DNA of 64,000 nucleotides from Sanderia malayensis (GCA_013076295.1 RQOL01000466.1:806001-870000), one strand, 5' to 3'; counted from the first letter of the stretch, positions 12,801-24,965 are shown. Translations and numbers: made by a program. The notes: generated from the letters alone by a model not told the origin.

Positions 12801-14906
12801 CATAGTAGCCATTTAAAATGTACAAAGAGAAAATACATATAACAACTGACCTTGACTGAAGGCTGGTTACCATCCATGAAAACTGACATTCTGGGTGGCT
12901 TCCAAACAGATTCCTTTGTAACTTCATTGTAGTAGAACTGGCGGCCGGAAGAATCATCCGTAAGCTTTTGCCAACCAGCTGGCAAAGTGGACGATCTTCT
13001 GCAAACTGGTGCACCTTGCTTCGATTGTTCCTAATAAAGTACAAGAAGAGAGAGAATAACAAAATGGTTATTACTATGCAGCATAAATAGATACAGTATT
13101 TCCTCAGTTAAGTGCCCCCTTGTATTAAAACTCCCATAACAGACCATATTTTAAAATAAGCAATCCCTTTGAATAAGTCCCCTTTCTCAAGTACTGAGTT
13201 GAATGAGTTGAAATGACATCTTCTCTTGAAGATTTTTCAACATTGTTTGGTTAACGATGATGAACAATTTTTATTTCAAAATTGTGTCTTTACCCTTGAA
13301 GTTGTAACAATCACCCTCCCCCAAATAACCTCCCCCCCCTAAAAAGTGCTGGAATTAATCAGTTCTACGAGACACCTAATCAAGAAAATACAGCACATAC
13401 AGTTAGAGGTGCTAAGAAGCTCTAAAGGCCTTGGGGCAAAGTTGAAAAATAATGTCTTTCCTACATGAAGCAAGCAGAATATGCTTTAATTTATGAGGCC
13501 CCCAAGGCCTTGACACTGTGGGGAAACTTGCCTCCCTGTCAGTGGCCCTGGTAACAGTGTGAACTATATGATGTAACCCATACCCTCAATGTAACTTTGG
13601 AATCATTTTGGCTTTTCACTGCTGTTTGTGCCTCTTCTGTGCTGTCCTTCTCATTGCTTTGTACACTATCACTTCGCTTTGTCTGCTTAGCAAACATTTC
13701 GCCCTGCAAATGATGAAAACAACAATCAGGTCACAATCAATATATCCGCTAAGCATTGAAGCAAAAACTGTCTTGAAGACAGGAGAGCATTGGATGATGA
13801 AAATCCATGGTTATACTGTGCAACATGCAAAAATCAATGGCAGCAACAAGTGGCATAATAATCATCTGGGTAATGTTGGTTTTTCAAAACAGCCACGCCT
13901 TACTATTGTCTCATTACTTTTTTACCTTATTGTAGGTTTAAGTGTATGTGAGTTCTGAGAATGCATGACATGGCAAAATAAAACTAAAAATATATTACAC
14001 TATTTCTTATACATGCTGCAACTACAGAAAACTGTTAATACTAGCCATCACTCAATTTCTAAAACCTCTTCACAGTTATTTTATGACTAATAGCATTACA
14101 CTACTTAAGCATTAAGCATTGCTCCTGTGGTAGAAGTTGTGGTGCTAAAATGTTTTACAATTATCCCAATTTCTGCTCTGCTCGGTTGGAGGAGGACACA
14201 CACACACACTCTGATTGCACTTCCTTAGATAACATAAAAAATGATTTCCGCAGCAAGATACATTTTCAGCTTGAATTGCAGCCAATAAAAAGAATGGTTT
14301 GCAAATAATGCAGAATTAGGCATGTGAGCTATGAAGTGGTTAATTGCAAATTTATTGGGGTGTTTGAATACTTTTCTGGCTAATAGCAAGAATAAAGATG
14401 TGATTAATTATGTCAAATTGTCTCGTACCAGAACGGCTTCCAAATTCATGCTTTTCCTGTCAATTAACGTCTGCTGCATTCCAGAAGGAGAAAGAAAGCC
14501 TTCCATTCAGCACTCTTGGTGATGTTCCAAGACTTCCACTGGTATCTTGATCGGAGTAACTATTATCTGAATCCGTGGTCGAATTATTTCTCATCATTGT
14601 CTGCTGAAAAACCTTGAGATTCATATATTCTGGCTTGTCATTACCTGGTGGAGATTCAACTCGTGAAATTTGAGCTTGTTTATCGTTAACATCCAATTCC
14701 TTCACATACGCAGCTGGTACAAAAACGACTTTTTTCTTGTATTTTGCATGATTGGTATCTATTCTCTGCACCTTCCACCATTCTTCGGTCGTTTTCTTCA
14801 ACAATATGAATTGCTCTCCCTGGTCAAATGTTATTTCTGTGCCATCAGCTTCGAAATACGAGTAAGGATACTGTGCTTCCACACGCACTTCAACTTCCGT
14901 CGCCAT
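3813..14906 (-). CDS. SH3-WW-WW-PH-RhoGAP protein of the ARHGAP12/15/27 family
   Basis: A GTPase-activating protein for Rho-family GTPases, acting at membranes and junctions. Exons (minus): 14469-14906, 13584-13703, 12851-13030, 11339-11416, 10927-11007, 10201-10392, 9846-9953, 9333-9397, 9107-9188, 8892-8999, 8481-8582, 7988-8201, 5957-6067, 5703-5801, 4817-4894, 4581-4715, 4154-4259 and 3813-3996. Every phase closes, giving 826 residues, close to human ARHGAP12. Domains in order: SH3 (about 8-75, with EEWWKVQRI and VFVPAAYVKEL); WW1 (LPAGWQKL to VWKPP); WW2 (WKSCKTESGQTYYYK to WELP); PH (about 400-510, ending MLQAETPTAMSTWI); a proline-rich linker; RhoGAP (about 600-826). The arginine finger is in GIYR (Arg about 668), and the C-terminal VYQNQI and FGPTLMKP motifs are intact. 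Several MITEs sit in its introns. The exact paralogue cannot be named. Confidence 0.95.
5022..5123. repeat. Perfect 34-bp inverted repeat (hairpin) in a RhoGAP intron
   Basis: Arms at 5022-5055 and 5090-5123 are exact complements, separated by a 34-base loop. The arms begin aaattgctttgaaaatcgg. The hairpin lies in the intron between exons 4817-4894 and 5703-5801. It could be the end of a fold-back transposon or a hairpin-RNA precursor. Confidence 0.9.
5874..5948. repeat. Short tandem duplication, period about 34 bp
   Basis: The unit, roughly attgacgtagttttcgatcag followed by gcgagatatt, occurs about twice with a few substitutions. It lies in the RhoGAP intron just beside exon 5957-6067. Confidence 0.7.
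6314..7680. mobile_element. Putative 1.4 kb inverted-repeat element in a RhoGAP intron
   Basis: The sequence tgaactctatataagaactc, continuing to gataactctatt, is at the left end and its complement is at the right end (about 7644-7680). Similarity continues inward to a shared gtgtgtcac stretch, so the arms are about 70 bp. The interior has no recognisable transposase. It also holds segments that fold on each other around 6600-6900. I could not define a clean target duplication. Confidence 0.55.
7732..7924. mobile_element. TA-flanked MITE with CAGTCAA ends, copy 1
   Basis: The element runs from cagtcaa to ttgactg and is flanked by TA on both sides. It is full of the motif aattcgaac in both orientations. 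Two more copies with the same ends and internal order lie at 55530-55714 and 57663-57847. The TA target is typical of Tc1/mariner-type transposition. This copy lies in the RhoGAP intron 6068-7987. Confidence 0.9.
8664..8771. mobile_element. Small fold-back element with accgtaa ends
   Basis: It begins accgtaatagctct and ends agagcttttacggt. The interior carries G-rich runs and taataagcccc or ttaattgag segments that pair with one another. It resembles the larger element at 61165-61552 and the one at 57079-57193. A decayed relative follows at about 8820-8880. Confidence 0.6.
10465..10611. mobile_element. TA-flanked MITE, 147 bp
   Basis: The left end cagtagaagcccgcatataa is complementary, with a few mismatches, to the right end cttatgtgcgggtttttactg. 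TA flanks both ends. It lies in a RhoGAP intron just before exon 10201-10392. It is non-coding. Confidence 0.8.
11034..11245. repeat. Degenerate minisatellite, period about 32 bp
   Basis: Variants of ataacgtatttggcaacacc joined to atatcat recur about six or seven times with many substitutions. The array lies in the RhoGAP intron between exons 10927-11007 and 11339-11416. Loose similarity shows that it is old. Confidence 0.75.
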
Positions 14907-15923
14907 TGTTCATAACTTATAGGACATTAACAGCTCCAAGTTCCGAGACTCCACGGTTTGCCAATTATTGGAGAGGTTATTGAGAAGCTGACTGCCAAAT
15001 TAAAAATATTCAATCGCCTAAATAGCTTTGTTGATCATCGTTCACAAAACACCACTTAACTTCGTGAGAAGTTACAAACGAAGCAAAGGCCTTTCTCTTG
15101 CGTTGGTTGTTATTATTCGCGTTTCGCGATTTAGCAGCATCTAAAGTCATACACAGATATATATTTTTACGTGTACACTTCTGCTCAACATCAATTAAAT
15201 TTTCCTGGATTTTAATAACGTTTCCGATTTGTTTATGAGTTAAATTATTTCATCGTCGACATTTATGAATTTTCTTCGTCAGACGGCTGCTGAGTCGTAT
15301 CGTCCTCGTCAAAGGGGCATGGGCCGAATTATGCCAGAGTCTGCAAAAGAACAAGAAGGAACTCCGTGCGAGAATTTCACCCCACTTGCCCCCCTCCCCC
15401 CTTACTCGACAATTAGTGTTTTTAGTATCAAAATTGAAAGAGGAAGCCCCAATAATTGAATCACACAAGTTAGTAACATAAGAATTAATTCAAAACATTG
15501 CAGCTCATTAAAATAAAAAAAAATATATAAAAATGGAAAAATGTTGGTAAAAATGTAAGCTTAAAATACCATGTGTTATAAAAGTATGTGAATGCATCAT
15601 ACCAGCTTATTAAAAGGCAAGCCAAAACTAAAAATGGTTTATTTAATTTATAAGAGTGCATAATACAAAAACTATTAAATACTAAACTTTTGCACACTTC
15701 TATGATACATATACACCCGACGCAAGCATCTTAGCTAAAAAGCTAAGTTTTCTGCAGTATTAATAGTTTGAGCATGATTAATTAATTGGAAAACAAAACC
15801 AAGTGAATCCAAATAACGATTTTGTTATGAAATCCACGATACCATTTCAGCACCATTGGAACAACAAAACACCATTGCAAAAACGAGTTTGGCTGAAAAA
15901 ATGCTTTTCGAAATGTTCATCTT
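14907..15923. other. Intergenic gap between RhoGAP start and TRPM end
   Basis: This gap should hold the RhoGAP promoter (right of 14906) and the TRPM 3' UTR. The overlapping ORFs at 15250-15468 and 15265-15459 show no domain, and I do not call them. Nothing else is supported. Confidence 0.5.
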
Positions 15924-18900
15924 TTACAACCTGACAGCCTTTTTGCTTTTTTCTTTGAGACGTTCTAATCTTCCCAATGTTTCTTCGATCTTCACGAGAG
16001 TTTGTGAATTGCGTACAACTCTGAAATGCAAAAGATCAGACAACTGAAAGACGTAATACGGCAAAATAATAAGAGAAAATAAATGTCGAAGGAATAGATA
16101 TCTAACGCAAAGCAGAGAAAATAAACGTTTTTGAATTTCGATTTACTTTTCTTTGACGTCTTTGAGTGAACTCTCGGTAGACTCCGTGGTGTCACGTTTC
16201 AGTTGTCTGAGATATGTTTTCATGCATCTTTCCTTAAAATCCTCCAAGTCCTGGCGTTTTCCAATCTCTAAAAGCGAAAGAAGTCACCAATACACTTTAT
16301 GTTGAAGTCACTGGGCCCGAATTTAGAACAACAAAGACAAGATTTGCAGTTAGCTAAATTGACAAGAATTATCCTTGTCCATTTAACTGTAAATAAAAGA
16401 TAAAAGATAATGTAGATACACGCTTTTTTATAAGGAACCTAGCTCAGGGCCTAGTTCTTTAAGTTCCTTATTTTGAGACCTCTTTTGACCACTTTGTAGT
16501 TCTAAAAGTTCCTCAATAGTTCCTTAATTTTAAGTTCGCATTTAGTGGACATAATTAGTACAGACGCAAGAAAAGCATTCAAACTCAATATTTTGCTATA
16601 AACTTGTGAAAAGATAACAGGTTAAAACATGAAGAAGCTTCATATAATGTAAAAGCACTGAAAATCAATGGAACCGGCTTCCTAATTGTAAATTGTGCAG
16701 AAATATAAATATATTCAAAATTAAAAAGTTCCTTAGTGATTTGGCCTTTAGTATTAAAAGTTCCATAAGTTTTTGACCTTCTACATGTAGGTTCCTTATA
16801 AACGGTTCCTTATAAAAAAAAGCGTGTAACCAAAAGATAACGTAGCTCAATACCTCCAGGGTCACCAATGTACACCCAGTTTGTTCTCCATGAACACAGA
16901 CGGAAAAGTAGTCGCGGTATGTTAGTAATTACTGAAAACGGTATAGGAAGGCAGGGTCGATGCTTAAATTCCATGATCATGTCGTATTTATCGAAGCGCC
17001 ATATCATCTTGGAGTGGTCTTGTGTTTCTTGATAAATATTACTAAAAATAAAATGAATTCATGAATTCAGTGGATTCCTGAATTAAAAATCCTGAATTTT
17101 GACTTAGAATTCAGTTCAGGATTCCACTACTGTTGATCTTCACCATGTATTTGGTCAATTTAGCAAGTTAAGTAATTTTTGCTTTGCAAAAGCTTTCTTG
17201 ATTCTGAAAAACTTCAGGCACCGCACATGCGTACTCTGATATACTGACTTCAAAATGGAAATGCGCATGTTTGTGGCTGTGAAATCAACCTCGAGCCCAG
17301 GCTCCCTGCGGCTTGCTACAGCTGTTCGCGTTGTGGTTCTTGGTTCAAGGTTGGTGAGAAGTCACAACGGCAAACATGCGCAGTCGAATCTTACTTGAAC
17401 ACTGCAATAAGCATGTTGAGAAGTAATACATTCGCCACCAGCAGATAAATGCACATCGTAATAATGACAATTATTTCAGTGCCTTCATTGACTTTACTTG
17501 TTCCATAAACTGTTGTGTTTGAGCCCACTGAAAGGGAACAAAACAAGTGCTACAAATATCTCTCTTCGCTGAGGCTAACTCCAGTAAGCGGTTACTGGAA
17601 TAAGGAAGCTAATCACTTGGGTTGGGGCCTATTATTTGGAAATTGGAAGTTGGAAACATTAAGCCCCTGTGTCAATCCTATCAATCATATTACTAAATAA
17701 TATAATAGCGTGATAAAAGATACGATCAATGGCGTAGGAGCGAGGAGCAGGATGGCTTAGGGGGCACGTGCTCCCCCCCCCACCCCCACCACCCACGCTT
17801 TTGCAAAAACATGAAATATGCCCCTTTCATTGATAAAAACGGCCCCTTCCAGGACTAAATGTGTCACGTGTCATGCCATTTTTATTGTGGTACTCCCCCT
17901 AAGTTTTAGTACGCTCCTACACCTCTGGGTACAATGAATTACATGAATAGCTGTTGATTCCAAGCTCTCCAAAGACCAGCAAGTAGGGGCGAAAAAGAAT
18001 CTTGAAAAGTATATGCCATGATACATTAGCATTTGGAAAGAGAAGTGCATGCATGAAGATGCCATAGGCAAGCACAGCAATGATAAGAACGATCACGAAG
18101 CCAGCCATATGAAACATCTGAAAAAATAATCAACTTCAACAAATCAAACATTGTTTCGGGATTGACTGACAAGAACGATTAGCACAAACTATATATTCAT
18201 TTGTCAGATGTAACGGAATCCTAAGAGAGCATGAAAAGGTTTAAAGGAATGATTGATAAGTAATGCCAATTGCCAAAAGGGTTCACTTACCATTCGATAG
18301 ACCATGACGAGGTACGGCCCAAGAGTCTCAAACATTCGATAGAATTGGGCAAATTTCACGATAAAAATGACAAGGTCGAGAGCAAAGAACACTTTCTCCA
18401 GCTTGGGGTTATCTAAAAAGCTGAACGCAAAGCCAACTGCAAAAAACACAATCGCTAAGAAGTCCAATATATTCCAAACACTCGAGGACCATTCAAAAAT
18501 CTTCCACCATAGAGTTTTCTTTCGTACTTCAATCAGCTTGAATAAGACAGAATAAATACTTGAATAACTCGTACTTGGTTTTCAAGCAAGCGAATACAAA
18601 TGGATAATACTGAAAATCATACACGCTTTTTTTTACAAGGAACCGTTGATAAGGAACCTACATGTAGAAGGTCAAAAACTTAAGGAACTTTTACTACTAA
18701 AGGCCAAGTCATTAAGGAACTTTTTAATTTTGAATATATTTATATTTCCGCACAATTTACAGCCGGTTCCATTGATTTTCAGTACTTTTACATTATATGA
18801 AGCTTCTTCATGTTTTAACCGGTTATCTTTTCACAAGTTTATAGCAAAACATTGAATTTGAATATTTTTCTTGCGTCCGTACTAATTATTGTCCACTAAA

Positions 18901-21900
18901 TGCGAACTTAAAATTAAGGAACTATTAAGGAGCTTTTAGAACTACAAAGTGGTCAAAAGAGATCTCAAAACAAGGAACTTAAAGAACTAGGCCCGAGCTC
19001 TGAGCTAGGTTCCTTATTAAAAAAAGCGTGTTCCAAGTTGAATAAAATATTGTTCGCACTTACCTGACGAAATTCATCAATTGTCAGTGCGACAACAACT
19101 GCGCAGACGATATAGAGAAATATTGTGTGGTCTTTTCCTCTCTTGACCAAAACAAGATACCCAAAACACCCAAGAAATATAGCATAAATCATCTGGGAAT
19201 AGATAAAAAGTGAAGCACATGAAAATGTCGAAGTTCTTGGTATAATATAGATTTCTGAGGGTCGTATAGGGGGGAGTCATGTTCCCCTGTTCCCTTATAG
19301 AAATTGCATATGTTCCCTCATTGTTCTACGAAGAAATTTCCATTTTTGTGTTCCCTGATCCCTGTTTGCTATCAATGTTCCCTTGTTTCCCGTGTAATTT
19401 TCTCAGGTTCCCTTGTTCCCTTTTTAATTTTGGGCATGTTCCCCTGTTCCCTGGAACCCCTATATGACCCTCATTTCTGAAAATGGTTTATCATACATAC
19501 CACGTGTAACAAAAGCTTCCCTTTTGGTACAAGAAATAGAAACCAAAAAAAACGACGAATTGCCTCTAAAAATCTCAAGCATCGCGACGTCTCTTTCTCC
19601 GAGCTTCCATCGGTTTCATCTTGGGCATGTCTTCTATACCTTTCATTACGCATTTGTACAACTGATCGCGTCCGTTGTCTCGGTATAGCTTTTAGCCTTT
19701 CGCGAATTTCAGAAAACTCCGACTTGACAGTGGATTTCTCGCTCTAAACAACGAAATAATCATCACAACTAAAAGATATCATCACAATTAAAAGATGATA
19801 ATAACGGAATCAAGACACATTGCAAAAACAATGAGGTACTAATAAATCAAAAAATAAGCAATTTATACTATGTATGAGTCTGAGTTATAATTTTTGGATG
19901 CACTCCATCAACTATTATTGAGATAATCATGGCACATGACTTACCCTCCCTCGCCAAACCTCTTCAAGGTAATTCTCGCAGGTCACGTGTGCAACCAATT
20001 GCTTAGACTTTGCATTAGCAGCCAGTGTCAAGAAAGATTTGTAGCCCCAAAGTGGGATCCTCGTCTTGATTACATCAACTGATGAATTCTTATTTTCTTT
20101 GTAGAAAAGATCCAAAAGTGTCAATGCTTTCTGCTCATATTCCCTGCAAATTTTCAGCAATAATTCAGCTTGATCTCCACATACTTCAAAGCACAGCTGT
20201 TACATACAACAGCCAGTGAATGAATTGAAAAAATATAGCATAAATTCTGCTTACTTTGACGATTCTAATAACTGTTTTTTAAGAAATTCATCAAACTGAA
20301 CATTTTCGGACATTCTGAGAAAAATGGTGTGCAGAACTAGGGCATTTACCAATGCATTTTGTCTGTCTTGCTTCCAAAGGCATTCAACGAGGTCTACAAT
20401 ATTATTTAGTGCTGCCCACAGTAAGATCTGTTGCAACGGAGAAAACTTCACATCCTAGAAGAAATAATCCTATTCCTAAAAATTCTGACGGTACCGTAAA
20501 TAATCTTTTAAAGGAATGGTTTATTTGGTTTACAGCGAAGGGGGCTTAATAGATAAATGTAATGAAAAACCATTTTCAATGCTAGACAATAGGGTTTAAG
20601 CAGCAAGACATGAGAAGCAGTGGTTGTTCATCAATTGAACTATCGTTCTTGTTCTGAGCATCGAAAAGCAAATAAACAAAATGAAAATATCCGGTTTTGT
20701 CAAGTTTACTTACTTTGGCATGCATCACATTTTTTAGGGATGAGTTAAATTGAGACGGGGGCTTTTTAAATTTTCATTTCTGAAAAGGGGGCTAATAAAA
20801 GAGGGAGATTTTATTGAAGGGGGGGTTAAGAGAGAATTTGCAGTATTTGTAACAGAAATACAGTTGACATTCGCTATGTCAAGGGAAATTGAAAATTGAT
20901 AGGATAAGGGGCAGCACAAATGTGGATGCTAAGCGTACTTAAATTATACCTCTGTTTCGTCCTGAAGAGTGTAGGAAGTCTCGTCTGAGTAACATCGTGT
21001 GTAATCTTCCTCCATCAAATCTGTCAGAATTCTATCAACAAATTCCATTTTGAAAAGATCTTTCTTGTCTCTATTCTTGAACTAATGAAAAAAAACAGTC
21101 AAATTAGTATTGGAATCTGCATCATCATTCAGATAACTCTCCACTGGCTTAAAGTCACAAAAGTCACAGATTTCACAACAAATTTCAAATGAGGGTTCGA
21201 GTTCCTTATCTTCCTAACCTCATCCAGTTCTTCACGAGTCAACAATTGTGATAAAAATTGCTTTTTCTTCAACGTCTACGAAAACAAGTAGCATTATAAT
21301 AATAAACACATACTAGATCATGTGTTAAAAAACACCTTTTTAACGCAAGGTTCGAAACTAGATTAGCTTCAGAATTGAGTAAAACTCAAATCAAGCCATT
21401 TTTAATTTACTTCAATGTAAAAATAAGATTAATTTCAAGCAATAATATGAGATTATGAAGAAACCTTTGTGTAAAGTTTTTTGAGATAGTTTTTCCGATG
21501 CAAGAAACGATGTGCAATCAATACCAAAATCACACAAAAAAGAAACGATGTTTGTTTTCTCCCTCTTTAGAGCTTTATAAAATGGTTCATGCAAATACTC
21601 AGCCTAGAAGTAAGGATACATGTGAGAGAACTTTCCGCTTGAAACTTTGTTGTTGTTGAATTGTCCATAAAGCAAACTTGAAAGCTCGATGTCATTAAGG
21701 CAAGCTCAATGAAAAAAGAAAATAATGAAATAAAAATAATGAACTGGCACGTAATATTAGCAGACAGCTTCTAACTGAAAGTGTGCTTGGACCTGTGGCG
21801 AAGCTTTGATGAATTAAACTTACATTGGAGCCAGCAACACTGATGCTTTTCCTTGCCAGCTCAATTTCATCAAGAAGAAGTGCCAGCTGCAAATTATTGA

Positions 21901-24900
21901 ATCGTTCTTCTTCACCCGATCTTCCTAAGCCAATAGCTTAATGAAAAAAAGAAAAATATGACGAAGAAGAGTTTATGACGAAGAAGAGTTTATGACGAAG
22001 AAGAGTTTATGACGAAGAAGAGTTTATGACGAAGAAGAGTTTATGACGAAGAAGAGTTTATGACGAAGAAGAGTTTATGACGAAGAAGAGTTTATGACGA
22101 AGAAGAGTTGTAAGAAGAGGACATAAGAAATCTAACTTTAAGTTAACGAATATCAAAACGCGAATATATACAGATATAAAAGGTATGCAAAAAAAGGTAA
22201 ATGCAGTGAATACCTTTACAAGCTTCGAAGATTGCGTGGTCTAAACCCAGAGGATCGTCCTTTGGGTCGAAGATAATAAGCTAGATTTGAAATTAAAGAA
22301 GTCGAGTTATTGACATGTTGGTGACAAGGATGAGATGCTTCAACGATTGTTAAACAGGAACACTGTCAAATAGGAACACTGTTAAATAGGAACACTGCTC
22401 ATTGACACAATGGACATTTGTTATTGTATTGTAGAGTAGCAAGAAAGAACTGAAATTCCACTTACATGGCTCCTGTATTCTTCAATAATTTGCTTGACAG
22501 TAGTAGTTATATCAATGTTCTTCACGTCCGCTATGTCAAATCCGATAGTGCTTTTCACGCAGGATTTTATGGCCATCAGCAAACGCAACCTGGAATGTTC
22601 ACAAATACAAAAGATAACAGTGGACTAGTTTTATGCAGATAATTATTCGTGTCTCGAGTCAAAGAGAAAGGACAGTTACACATTCTTTAATCAGATTAAA
22701 CCAAACAAATTGGGGAAAGTGTATATATAACATGTTACCCTGTTTTACCCTTTTCTTCAAAAAGGTGCAGTGTCTCTACTATAACGTCTGCCAAGCCACC
22801 AGTACCTTTCATCACAACTACAGGAATTTTCAGGCTATCTGTTATGGTTTTTTTCAATTGAACTGAACAACTGTGTCCTCCACAAATGAGAATGTTAACT
22901 ACTGGCAGTGGCTTGCAACCATCTATGAATGACGAAATTATTGCATTGTGATAAAAAAATGTCGTAATGGTAAATAGGCATGGCAAATATGATGAGCACA
23001 CATGCTTAGAACGTTATTTTAGATGTTGTTATTTTCGTTTTAGAAAAGTAAACAGCCAAGGCTTCACTTCAGTACAAAATTAGAAGAGTCTACCTGAAAA
23101 ATAGTTTTCCAATAAAGCACGGAATTTGCGTTCTACTCCAAATCTCTTCACAGTTCCATTGTCAACAAGTAAAAAGTGAGTGTGGTTCTTGTCAAGGTCT
23201 TTCAATTTGGCCCTGACTTGAGTTGAGGGCCTGTATATTGTGTCACCCTATGGAGACATATGCAAGAAATAAATAAGCCTTTCTTTGAGCATATACTGAT
23301 CGCAGCATATACTGAACGCACAAATAAGTTCAAAAAGTGGTTCCCAGATGAGATGCCTTCAGGAACCACATCCAAAAGGAAATAAAAGTTCAGTCCCTGT
23401 GAATTCATCCCCAAGTCGATCAGTTTTGAAGACATTCAATAACTACATTACCATTTGTCCTATCAAATCCTCCTTTCCTGCAACACATCCCCAGGGAAAG
23501 ATACCTATGCAGACATTTCTGTGTGACCTCTCCTTGCGAGCATAGAGGTTGAATACCTCTCCAATCAGTTTTGTTACAGGAGTCTCTGTTGCACCAGTAA
23601 TCACCCATGTATCAGCAGATTTTAGAACCTGAAAGAAAAGCAAAATGGCTTTTATGCCACACCAAAACATTGCTTACAGTTTGTTAGACCATGATGCGAC
23701 TTTAACGCTGAATCTGGAAAATAAAATTAATAATAAAATTTTCCTGCAAATTTTAAAAAATCTTAGTGATGAAACATACATTTCCCAGGCCATCTTCAAT
23801 TGATTTCTTCAAATTGACAGTCAGGATTTCTTTTGAATTGCCTCCAAGAAAAGACACAAGCAAGTCTGGTTGTTTGAGTTCCCAAACATTTTCTAGTAAA
23901 ATTGATACTCTATCCATGCTTGTTGCATCAGAAAGTCGAATATACTAAAAATATAGGAATTGGCAATGTGTTATCATAATAATGTGATTAAGCTCCCTCC
24001 CTTTTGAATAAGTCCCTTCTTTCAAACATTGAGCTTTAAATAAGCCCCCTAAAAGAATTAATTGAATTATTATGGCACTTCAAAGCAAAACAGAGCTTGA
24101 GACTAAAATAATAAAAGAGTCTAAATTAAAAAATAATAGAGCTTGCCTCTGCTTGGGTTCCATTATCTTGTTGATCTTCAGAGAATGAAACTGCACCAAA
24201 AGCATCAGTGGGTATCTCATCTGTGTGAACATCTGATAGCCAACTTTTTGTGTCACTTTCATTCAGCTGTGTTTTATGTTTTTGTCGTATTAGTCCACAT
24301 GAACATCTGTAGTAATAAAAAACCAGAAAAAACCATCAATATTTTTACTTTGGGCATATGCCTTTTAAGCAGGGAATAGCTTGGGCAGATACTGCAATAC
24401 TTTGAATGAATGAGTCAATAAATACATTGGATGTTCTAAAGCACTGAGGTAATTTCAAGTTGTTTGCAAAAAATATAATATTTCCTTACCTTTGTTTCGA
24501 CGTTTCAGTGGCTGGGATAAAACAGTTACAAACTTTACAGTTGACGTTGTTCAAAATCCAGGACATTTGATCACCAATCTAAGAAAAAATTAAGAAATCG
24601 ATGAATGTTTGTGGTAAATTGTTTCTAGACGATTTGATTGAAGGTCTCGTGTTTATTTGTGAAGAAACAAAGACGATAATAGTCTTCGACGCCGTCTTCA
24701 CACCGGTCATATTTGCAGATACCTTGTTTAAATTTCATGAAATGACATAGTTGGCAAAATAATACCTAATTAACTACATAATTTCGCATGATATTAAGTA
24801 TTTTACCTCAGGAGACAAAGGCCGGTCAGTTGAAGAAACTGCACAGTAATCTCCATTAACTTGAAGTGCGACATTTTCATGGCTGACTTCATATTTCTGC

Positions 24901-24965
24901 ACATCGGTTCCCAGTTCTATATTCTCCTCTCTATTACTTGCTTTGCCTTGCTTTGGTACTGACAT
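15924..24965 (-). CDS. TRPM-type cation channel
   Basis: A melastatin-class TRP channel of the plasma membrane. Exons (minus): 24807-24965, 24490-24578, 24147-24306, 23780-23944, 23452-23628, 23094-23247, 22739-22922, 22466-22589, 22214-22280, 21824-21924, 21465-21603, 21219-21275, 20950-21081, 20255-20454, 19945-20143, 19501-19743, 19064-19192, 18291-18536, 17943-18117, 17395-17509, 16854-17041, 16147-16267 and 15924-16020, about 1140 residues. The N-terminal MHR/SLOG region shows PTDAFGAVSF, VITGATETPVTKLIGEVF, NHTHFLLVDNGT and GTGGLADVI. S1-S6 lie at about 784-1005, with pore helix LFRPYLLVFGEL (Glu about 959) and S6 LLLNMLIAVF. The TRP-domain segment NIYQETQDHSKMIWRFDKYD follows, then a short charged coiled-coil tail. 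There is no NUDT9 or kinase domain. Two problems: exon 21465-21603 ends in a phase that does not fit its neighbour, and the end of the pore exon could be 17923 or 17943. Intron 23945-24146 uses a GC donor. Confidence 0.93.
16420..16826. mobile_element. TA-flanked MITE with cacgcttttt ends, copy A
   Basis: It is bounded by cacgctttttta and its complement and flanked by TA on both sides. Internal landmarks include ctacatgtaggttcc and gaagcttcatataatgtaaa. It lies in the TRPM intron between exons 16147-16267 and 16854-17041. A second copy at 18622-19030 is in the opposite orientation. A diverged relative covers about 32968-33262. Confidence 0.9.
17734..17920. mobile_element. Dispersed repeat with gtaggagcg ends next to the TRPM pore exon
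   Basis: It starts gtaggagcg and ends cgctcctac. Inside are a long C run and the segment taaatgtgtcacgtgtcatg followed by ttattgtggta. A related segment (taaatgtgtcatgtgtcaat, then cttgtggtaa) occurs at about 28360-28520. Its right end lies within 3-23 bases of the TRPM pore exon's possible donor sites. Confidence 0.65.
18622..19030. mobile_element. cacgcttttt MITE, copy B, inverted relative to copy A
   Basis: It reads as the reverse complement of the copy at 16420-16826 along its whole length, with scattered differences. It lies in the TRPM intron between exons 18291-18536 and 19064-19192. The TA flank is kept on the left only. Confidence 0.9.
19256..19473. mobile_element. Inverted-repeat element rich in gttccc, in a TRPM intron
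   Basis: The ends tgagggtcgtatagggg and cccctatatgaccctca are complementary with one mismatch. The interior repeats gttccctt or gttcccctg many times. It lies between TRPM exons 19064-19192 and 19501-19743. Confidence 0.65.
21960..22111. repeat. 17-bp tandem repeat, about nine copies
   Basis: The unit gacgaagaagagtttat repeats almost without change. It lies in the TRPM intron between exons 21824-21924 and 22214-22280. The near-perfect identity suggests recent expansion and probable length variation between individuals. Confidence 0.95.

Noticed and set aside
14670..14915. 81-codon plus-strand ORF
   Set aside because: Antisense of the SH3 exon of the RhoGAP gene.
17880..18080. Alternative 69-codon minus ORF overlapping the TRPM pore exon
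   Set aside because: Wrong frame; the other frame carries the S5-pore sequence.
21960..22111. 17-bp tandem array as a possible coding repeat or CRISPR
   Set aside because: It lies in an intron with clean splice sites on both sides and has no spacers.
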